Shown piece after piece: positions 55,701-64,000 of a stretch of DNA of 64,000 nt (its first letter is position 1; the number at the start of each line of letters is the position of its first letter). The notes beneath the pieces are model-generated. The model was not told the DNA's origin. It was given only the letters and a program-made list of their open reading frames with translations, and did no database searches. The position numbers were made by a program, and so were the translations under genes. Source of the DNA: Sporothrix humicola (lineage: Eukaryota; Ascomycota; Sordariomycetes; Ophiostomatales; Ophiostomataceae). Where the stretch lies: assembly GCA_021396245.1 (NCBI GenBank), contig WNYE01000043.1, positions 281,411 through 345,410 of the forward strand. Direction: 5' to 3'.

Positions 55701-58700
55701 GATACCAGTCCAGCGGGAGGCACCAGTACCACCGTCGTGGCCGGAAATCAGGATGTGGTCGGCCTTGGCCTTGGCGACACCCGAGGCGACGATACCGACA
55801 CCGGTCTCAGACACCAGCTTCACGGACACACGCGAGCGCGGGCTGGAGCACTTGAGATCGTAGATGAGCTGCTTCAGATCCTCAATGGAGTAGATGTCGT
55901 GGTGAGGCGGGGGCGAGATCAGACCGACACCAGGGGTCGAGTGACGCGTGCGGGCAATCGACTTGGAGACCTTGTGGCCGGGCAGCTCACCGCCCTCACC
56001 GGGCTTGGCGCCCTGGGCCATCTTGATCTGGAGCTCGTCCGAGTCGGCCAGGTAGGCAGACGTGACACCAAAGCGGCCGGAGGCGACCTGCTTGATGGCC
56101 GAGCGCATGGTGTCGCCGTTGGCCATGACCTCGGAACGCTCCGGGTCCTCGCCACCCTCGCCGGTGTTGGACTTGCCGCCGAGGCGGTTCATGGCAATGG
56201 CGAGCGTCGAGTGCGACTCCATGGAGATGGAGCCGTAGGACATGGCGCCCGTGCAGAAGCGGCGCACAATCTCGGTCCAGGGCTCGACCTGGTCGATGGG
56301 GACGGGGGTGCACTCGTCAAACTTGAAGTCGAGCATGCCGCGCAGCGTGCAGGCCTTGATCGACTCGTACTCGGCGCGCGAGTAGGCCTCGTACGACTTG
56401 TCGTTCTTGGTGCGCACGGCGTCCTGGATGTTGGCAATGGACGTCGGGTCGTTGATGTGGGCCTCGCCACCGTCGCGCCAGTGGTACTCGCCGGACTCGG
56501 TAAGACCGGGGATGATGGTGCTCTGGCGCGAGGGGAAGCCGCGCTCGTGGAAGCGGAAGGCGTCCTCGGCAATCAGCGAGAAGTTGACACCCTTGATGCG
56601 CGTGGCCGTGCCCTTGAAGCAGCGGTCGACGACCTCGTCATCGACACCGAGGGCCTCGAAGATCTGGGCGCCCTTGTAACTGGCCAGGGTCGAGATACCC
56701 ATCTTGCTCATGACCTTGAGGATACCGCCGTCGCACGAGTGCTTGTAGTTCTGGATCAGCTGGTCGTCGCTGAGCTTGACCTTGAGCAGCTTCTCGCGGT
56801 TGAGCTTGATAATGCACTCCATGGCCAGGTAGGGGTTGACGGCGTCGGCGCCGTAGCCGAGCAGCACGCACATGTGGTGCACCTCGCGGGCCTCGGCGGT
56901 CTCGACGACAAGCGCCGCCAGCGAACGCCACTTGTTGCTGACAAGGTGGTGGTGGACCATGCCCGAGGCCAGCAGGGCCGAGACGGGGACGCGGTCGGCC
57001 GAGGTGTTGCGGTCGGACAGGACGATGATGCGGTCGTGGTTCTCAATGGCGGCAGTGGCCTCGTTGCAGATCTCGTCGAGGTGGCGGATGTAGCCGGCAA
57101 CGCCCTCGCTCTTGGGGAAGGTCAGGTCGATGGTCTTGACGGTCCAGGCAGGGTACTGCGTGGCAATGTTCTTGATGGAGTTGAACTCAGGGATCGACAG
57201 GATGGGGCTGGGCAGCAGCAGACGGCCGCACTGCGAGGCGTCCATCTCGAGCAGGTTGCCCTGGGGGCCGACGTAGCACTCGAGCGACATGACAATGGAC
57301 TCGCGGATGGGGTCAATGGGCGGGTTCGTGACCTGCGCGAACAGCTGGCGGAAGTACTCGTACAGCAGACGAGGGGCATCCGCCAGACAGGCCAGGGGAG
57401 CGTCGTTGCCCATGGAGCCCAGGGCCTCCTTCTCGTCCGAGGCCATGGGGGCAAGCAGCAGGCTGACCTGCTCGTAGGTGTAGCCAAAGGCCTGCAGGAA
57501 GGGGTCGGTCTGAACACTGGCGTCGGTGGGCTTGGGGGCCAGCTCGACGGTCTTGTCCTCCTCGAACTTCTGGAGCACGGCAGGGAGCGTGATGAGCTCC
57601 TTGTCGAGCCACGAGCGGAAGTCCTGGCGGCTCGAGACGGCCTCCTTGAGCTCCTTGTCGTCGATCAGGCGGCCAGCCTGGGTGTCGACAAGCAGCATGC
57701 GGCCGGGCTGCAGACGGCCCTTGATGAGGACCCGCTCAGGGTCGACGGGGATGGTGCCGACCTCGGAACCGCAGATGATGCGGTCGTCGTCCATGATGTA
57801 GTAACGGCAGGGGCGCAGGCCGTTACGGTCGAGGTTGGCACCGCAGTAGCGGCCGTCGGCGAAAGTGAACAGAGCCGGGCCATCCCAGGGCTCCATCTGG
57901 CACGCAGCCCACTCGTAGAAAGCGGCCTTCTTGGGGTCCATGTGCTGGTTGCCCTGCCAGGCCTCAGGGACCATGAGCATGACCGCCTCGGGCAGCGAGA
58001 GCACGCCGTTGATGGTCAGCAGCTCCAGGACGTTGTCAAAGGCAGCCGAGTCGGAGCCGCCGTCCTCGACAACGGGGTACAGCTGCTCCAGCTCCTCGCC
58101 AAAGACATCGGACTGCATGACACCCTCACGGGCGCGCATCCAGTTCTTGTTGCCGCGCAGGGTGTTGATCTCACCGTTGTGGGCGGCCCAGCGCAGAGGC
58201 TGCGCACGATCCCATGAGGGGAAGGTGTTGGTGGAGAAGCGCGAGTGGACGAGGGCGAAGTGCACCTCGTAGTCGGCGTTGACCAGATCGTGGTAGTACT
58301 GGTAGACCTGGATGGGGGCGAGCTGACCCTTGTAGACAATGTTCTTGTTGGACAGGGAGCAGAGGTAGAACCAGTTGTGCAGACCAATGGTGTGGGTGGC
58401 ACGCTTGCGCAGCACAAACAGCTGGCGCTCGAACGTGCGCTCGTCAAAGGTCTCGGCGTCGGTCGAGGCGGGTGTCACGCCGGAGCCATAGGCCGACTGC
58501 AGGACGACAAAGGGCTGCAGGATGATGGGCTCGCGCGACTTGGCGGCAGGGCCAAGCAGCGTCGAGTCGACGGGGGGCTGACGCCAGCCGAGGACGCGCA
58601 GGCCCAGCGACTCGGCAATCTCTTCCAACTGCCGCTTGGACTCCTGCAGGGTCTCCGGGTCGGGCTTGAAGAACAAGTTGCCGACGGCGTACTGGCCGGG

Positions 58701-59136
58701 GGGCGGCAGGACGATGTTGACCTCGCGCTCAAAGTTCTTGACAAAGAACTTATGGGGGATGGAGGTCATGACACCGGCACCGTCACCATCGCGAGCATCC
58801 GAACCCACGGCGCCACGGTGGGTCATGTTGCAAAGCAGGTTGCGAGCATCGCTGACGATCTTGTGGCTCGGCACGCCCTTGATGTGGCAGGCGAAACCGA
58901 CACCGCAGGCATCCTTCTCAAGGCTGGGATCGTACAGACCCCTGGAGGTGTTAGTTTGGGCACAAATCTAGAGGGCACATTTTTTTCGGAAGAAATTCAA
59001 GAAAAACATACTGCTTCACCGGCAGAGCACCGGCCCAGGAGCCGTTGTTCTCCGTCTGGTACTCATAGGGAATGTAGGGCTCGGCTTCGGCGTCGTTGTG
59101 GATTTTCCGGTCGTCGAAATCGGCCGTCACGCCCAT
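52713..59136 (-). CDS. GLT1: NADH-dependent glutamate synthase (GOGAT), fused large and small subunits, 1 intron
   Basis: A protein of 2117 residues. Exon 1 is 59012-59136 and exon 2 is 52713-58941, with a 70-nt intron (GTATGT donor, CTAAC, CCAG) joining PVKQ to GLYDPSLEKDACGVGF. Cys54 is the expected N-terminal nucleophile after propeptide removal, leaving a 53-residue propeptide as in yeast Glt1. Order: class II glutaminase (54-~480), central domain, FMN-binding synthase domain, with 3Fe-4S cysteines in CIFMRKCHLNTCPVG near 1190, then the alpha-helix-rich GXGXG domain. The small-subunit part has CMDCGVPFC near 1660, the FAD site AIIGSGPAGLAAADQL near 1765 and the NADH site VVIGGGDTGND near 1909. 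It converts glutamine and 2-oxoglutarate to two glutamates. The start at 59136 is the first ATG in frame. Confidence 0.97.
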
Positions 59137-62100
59137 GCTAGGCAAGCCTGTTGTTTATAAACCGGGAAGCGGCACGGGGGTATTTTGTCGTTGAGGGGAG
59201 GGGGTCGGTGGCCTCGGAAGCTGGGAATGCAGCTCAGGCCGATTGAGTTATCTGAAAGTCAGGGTTTAATAACCGGGCAAAAAAAGAGAGAGAAAAAGAC
59301 AAAAAAAATAGGATGAAAATAGAGGGGAAAAGAAGACAAAAAAGACGACAAGACGAAAAGACTGCAAACAATCGTCAAGCTATTTAACTCGACTGCAAGT
59401 CTCTCGAGGGCAAGAGAAGAGAGGTGTGAGGTGATTGGCGAGTTGCACTGGGGGAACTGATAGCAGATAGTGGTCTGGAGACTGAATGTGGGGGTAAAGG
59501 TAACAAGCAGCCGTGAATCTGCAGCAGGGATGATAAGGCGGCAGATAGACAATTGGCACGTCAAGCCGTGACAAGTGAATTCAGTGAATGTGGACAGAAG
59601 TGAAGGAAGCGGAAAAGTGAGGGAAGAAAAAAGGAGAGAAAGGGAAGAGAAGAGAAGAAGAAGGCAAAAAAAGACGAAAAGATAAAAGACGAGACGAGAG
59701 AGAGTCGAGACGATCAGAGAGGAAAAGCCCAGACGAGAATCGCAAGCTCGAGACCAGAGACAGAGCGAGGAAAGGAACTAGCCAATGACAAGGGCTGTAA
59801 TTTTCCCATTTCCCATGCCAGTGGCAAACAAAGAGCGGCCAAATAGAACAAGCTCGGTTGCTCACAACCTCTTTTGGGCCGGAGTCAGCAGCCGGGCTGT
59901 TTGGAGTCGCTCTGGCGTCTTTGGTGCCTTTTTGGTGCGCTTTTGGTGTGGTTTTTGGAGGCGCTGTCGCCTTCGGGGAAAACGGGGTGAGGGGCAGGTC
60001 CTGACAGCTCACTCCGCCCTGTCTTAGAAGGCGTAGAAGAAGCTTTTGGTGAAGGAGACTCAAAAGAAAGCCTGTGATTGCTGGTTTCAGACGTTGTGGG
60101 GAAAAGGCGCCGCAAAAGAAAAAGAAAAAGAAGAGGCAGCGGGAGAACGGAGCAAAAAAGTGAGGCAGACGATAGCACGTGAAAAAGGGAAAATGCCCCT
60201 CTTTCTCGAGATGCCGTTTTGTTGAGTCGCGCGTCGCTGTTTGCTCCTTCCTTTTGTCGTCGCTCCCCCTTTCCATGAGTAAACAAGACCATCGCTCCTG
60301 CCTTTTGGCAAATGAAGAAAGTGCGGGATGGCACCGCAAATCCCCAAATGCAGAAAGCACACCCCAAAAACCAAAAGACTGCGACGATTGCGCGCAAACG
60401 CGGAATGAGCGAATGAAGAGGCGTGCCGGCCAATTTTTTGCTTGCGATTCTCGGGTGCCATCGTTCCCTGCAACACTGCAACCACCCAGTAGCCACCCCT
60501 CCCCCCACAAAAGATCAGTGATACTGACATCACTAGCCTTGTGGGAGAAAGTGTGCGTCAGAGGCTCAGAGGCCCAGAGGATCAGAGGCTCTCAAAAGAT
60601 AGAGGGAAGAGGGGGGTGGGATTTTCCGAGAGATGAGGAAATGTGCTGCAGACGACCACAGAAAGTGGCAGAAAAGGCAGAAAAGCGCGAAAAGAGCCAG
60701 CCACAATTTCATGACCCTCTGAACCCCTGCCAATAACAATCGGGTCAAGGGGGAGAGAGGAGAGCGAGCCAGATCTAAAAATGAAAAGGCGAGCTCGTGG
60801 TTCATGACGGTGTGTGGTGTAGCCCTCGGTCGCGATTTCCTTGCCAATGGGAATTTTTGGGAGCAATTGGCTTTTCCTTGGCTGGATGCGGCTGGTGCTG
60901 CCTTGGTTGCAGTTGCCTTGGCTGGGAGACGTGTTCTCGCGAACTTGCGCTTCTGCTGTGTCCCGTTGCGCGTGGAGGAATTGGTGACTCTGGTGATTTC
61001 TGGTGACTTGTGGATTTGTAGTCGTCGCTCCCGGTGGCCACCGGCCTTGGCGATGGGAATTGTGCTGCCCCAGGCTGCGCAGTCGTCTCTCGTCTCTTCT
61101 CCGGCATCCAGACCACATGCGCCCGTTTCTGCTGTGCGCCCTCAGATTTCTGTGCGTCACTTGGCCCTCGTGCTCGTCGCCTCGTGTTCCAGAGAAAGAT
61201 GGCCAAATGAAGACACTCGTTCTCCAGCAGCTGCGTTGTAACGACAGATGGCGATTGGCGTAATGAGAGGATAAGAGGGGACCGAAGTCGCAAAAAGCAA
61301 ACTTGCGAAGCCGTATGGCCGGGTGACCAGATGAGCCAGGCTCACACGCCAGAGTGTTGCCCGCAAAGGTCCGGGACTGTTCCCATCGTCTTGAATGGCA
61401 AGTCCATGTCCATTGTCGAATGTCTCGTCGTCTCTTCGTCCGGTACAAAATAATGGGGGAATACAGGAAAATAGAATAACAGGAAAGCGAAACGTGGTGA
61501 TGAGAGGTGAGGAGAAAAGACTGAGAAATGCCGTTCGAAGCTCGTTTGCTGTGCTGTTTGCCTCTACTTCACATATAAAAACATACCTTTTTTTTCTTGC
61601 TCGTCGAACGACGAGTAAAACAAACGCTTTTGGGGGGCGGCAAAAATGCGGCAGGACGGTGTTTATTTTCGTAGAGACGCTGGTATCACGATATTTCCGA
61701 ATTGGGTATATAATCACACAGCAAAAGCAGAATGCATGAGCAGGCTGGGAAAAGCTGGCGAAAGGGGGGAAAGAAGTAAAAAGGGGGGGAGGAAAAAAGA
61801 AGAGGAAGAGAAAAGAAGAAAAGAAAAAAGAAAGGGAAAGGAAAAGAGAAAATAGAGGGAAGGGGGGCGAAGGGGGTGATTATATGGGATGGACCGCCAA
61901 CAACAAGAACGGACGAGCGTATGTGGGAAGGAGCGAGGGACCACCAAGGAACCAAGAGGCGAGCGCCTATTATGACTATTGCAGACTACGAGAATTACAG
62001 AGGGGGGAATGGGAAGCTACGCTCGGGATGGTGGGTAGATTGGCTGCTTCTCTGGATGGGGGTATCTCAGAGGAAGGCAAGAGCGAACGAGGAGGCAGGG

Positions 62101-64000
62101 AAGGAGAGGGAATGAGCGATCAAGGGAAAGAGGGAAAGAGCAGACGGATGGGCCATTTTGGTGTGATGAGATTGGTGCATCCCGAAAAGTCGAACGGTGT
62201 CGGAGCAGGCTTTTAGCTTGTCGGGGAGGGCTGTAAGGTGGATGCTCCAAGCACGAGGTTGCTGGCGAGTCAGAGACGGGGAATTGATAAAATCGGAGAG
62301 GGGGGCAACAAATTGTCTGAGGAAAACAAGACGAAAAAAAAGTTGAGGGGAGAAAAAAAGATAAAAAAGGGCAAAAAAGCATGTGGGAAGGTGCCAGTGA
62401 GGCAAAAGGCAAAAAGGAACAGCGCTAGAAGTGGGGGAGGAAAGGGCGAGACAACCGACAGACAGCTCGTTTCCTTCCCTAGAATCCCTACCAGGACCAG
62501 GACCGCCCGTGGTCCCGCGCTAGCGAGTTTGTGTAAGTCGGCAGCAGGAGCGACCAACCGCCAGGTGCGCGGGGCCAGATGCCAGACAAAAAAAAAAAAA
62601 AAAACCAGGGCAGCAACCATTGAAACCCATAAAACACGCCAACGCGCGCCGAACAGACCCTGGCTCATTCTGGCAGTAAATAGTTGCGCGTTTTCGGAAA
62701 AGCAGCGGTCCGCAGAGGACACCCGGAGAGGCAATTGGAGATTGGAGTTGAGTTGGGACAGGCGATCTGCCCATTGCCCATTTCCCGCCGGTATTGCCAT
62801 CCAAAATCAGGACACAATGTGGGCAGTCAGGCAGTCCAGCCCTGGGGCCTAAACGTGTGATGTCAACAGAAGAAAGAAAGTAAAATTGGCGAGTCATGTG
62901 ATTGCTCAACGTGATTTCTCAACATTGGTATGACAGGTCAATCGGCGTCAGAGGGAAAGAGAGACCGAAGACACATCAGCGCTCCTTCCCGACTGCGGAG
63001 CAGATGAGCAGAAAGGCGCAGGACATGAAGCAAGGGAAACAACGTCCGTGAGTGAATGTTCGTTCTTGTATTGTGGAGTGATGGGCGGGCGGCGAGCCAG
63101 ATTGGGCCACTCTGACGCCGTGCAGCGGTTTGACGGAAGAGCCAACGAAAAAGACAGGAAAAGAGGACAGCAGGGAAAGAGGAAAAAGAAAACGCTGGCG
63201 GGCAGGGATCAGGGCAAGGCTTCTTTGCCTTGCATGTTGCAGGTGGCCAATGCCCAGTAAACATAGTAAGTTGATGTCATAAATAAACACGCAGCAACAT
63301 AATGCCATTATTGCCTGGAAATGAACTCGAAAATCGAAAATACGGTGACGGGCCAGTCGCCAGTGCCCATTGACGATCCTTGATCAGTGAATTGAGGGCA
63401 TATGAGAACGCCGTACGTACAGGCTTGGCATGCCGTGTTTCTGTGTTTCTGTGTCTCTGTAGTTTCTTGTGTTTGTGTCTTCTTCCATTTTGTTTGGGGG
63501 TTGACAAGAGATCAGCAATGGGGGGTTGGCGACGAGAGGCGAAATAAAAGGAAGAACAGAGCCAAAGAGCACAAAAGGTGCCGTAGGACCGCGATCCCGC
63601 CAAGAAAGGCTTGTCTCTCATCTTGCGTGTTGTTTTCAAGGAAAGAAGATGAAGGGGGTCATGAAAATGAAAAGGAACTGCCACACCGGATGAGTCTCCC
63701 GCACAAAATAAAAATTTAAGACACCTTCCTGTGTCGGAGGTAATTTTTGTACTGCTTCCTTCTTTTACGACGTATTACTCTGACGCCGTATTTACTTTTT
63801 TTACACCCGTCAGTATCACATCGAATGGAAAATACCCCACACCGTTTGGGGAAATTGACAGGGGATGGACATAGAAGAGAAAGAAGAGAACCCCAAGAAA
63901 GAAACAGAGAGCGTCAGAGTGTGAGAATCTGCAGGTGGCCGAGGGTTGGCTTCCAGGCTTCCCACCAGGAAGAAGACAAAGTGAGAAAAGATGTCTCGGC
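59137..64000. other. Gene-poor interval at right edge
   Basis: 4.9 kb. Next to GLT1, the plus strand is purine-rich at 59590-59720, equal to a GLT1 pyrimidine leader/promoter. Further purine-rich plus-strand blocks occur at 61755-61870 and 62290-62450, and a 17-base A run at 62588-62604. I find no supportable gene; frames are short or low-complexity. Confidence 0.55.
62588..62604. repeat. Poly(A) tract, 17 bases
   Basis: Uninterrupted A run in gene-free DNA, with no associated element. Confidence 0.85.

Noticed and set aside
55323..58217. 964-codon open frame antisense to GLT1
   Set aside because: It is in codon register with GLT1 and has no family motif. It is explained by the lack of TTA, CTA and TCA codons in the sense gene.
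60804..61241. 145-codon plus-strand frame in the right gene-poor block
   Set aside because: Mixed composition with no motif, no leader and no relatives recognisable.

Overview
This window is nuclear DNA from a filamentous ascomycete fungus, most likely a Sordariomycete; the sequence alone does not settle the order or genus. Spliceosomal introns are mostly 49-86 nt with GTRNGT donors and CTAAC or CTGAC branch points. Coding DNA is GC-rich and intergenic DNA visibly AT-richer. The gene set is fungal: SEN1, RHO1, a VTC polyphosphate-complex subunit, CHS5, and an NADH-type glutamate synthase with fused subunits. I find 17 well supported protein genes plus one speculative small ORF, with 16 introns. 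I find no rRNA, tRNA, CRISPR array or recognisable mobile element.

Layout. 1-5.8 kb: no gene, with short simple repeats. 5.8-15.4 kb: compact and rich in mitochondrial genes: a four-segment membrane protein (-), COA1 (+), mitochondrial uL3 (-), a JLP2/CCDC25 homolog (+), a PITH-domain protein (-), an unrecognised mitochondrial-type protein (+) and CHS5 (+). Several pairs are head to head. 16.0-22.8 kb: SEN1 helicase (-), sharing a divergent promoter with an AVT-type vacuolar amino-acid transporter (+, 24.1-26.0 kb). 27.6 kb: a 29-residue Cys-rich micropeptide with one intron. 29.6-31.3 kb: RHO1 (-), with two unusually long introns. 34.8-36.0 kb: mitochondrial uL24 (MRPL40, +). 40.6-41.2 kb: a small secreted protein with a cationic amphipathic segment. 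42.3-45.2 kb: a 914-residue fungal protein I cannot name (-). 47.5-48.3 kb: an acyl-protein-thioesterase-like hydrolase (+). 48.5-51.1 kb: a VTC2/VTC3-type subunit (-). 52.7-59.1 kb: GLT1 (-). 59.1-64 kb: no gene.

How the genes fit together. This is ordinary chromosomal housekeeping sequence, not a cluster. Themes are mitochondrial translation and respiratory assembly (COA1, uL3m, uL24m, the 12.1 kb gene), cell wall and polarity (CHS5, RHO1), nutrient storage and nitrogen metabolism (AVT transporter, VTC subunit, GLT1) and RNA termination (SEN1).

I see no multi-gene undescribed system. The most unusual items are: a 9-bp tandem array at 52.2 kb that lies in an open frame with a signal-like start and whose divergent units keep the Val-Ser codons synonymous; a predicted one-nucleotide exon in the JLP2 homolog; the 29-residue Cys-rich gene; the secreted protein with a Lys-rich helix; and short 3' terminal exons of SEN1 and of the 914-residue protein that a single-ORF annotation would miss. 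Gene models were spliced by eye from consensus sites and reading-frame continuity.
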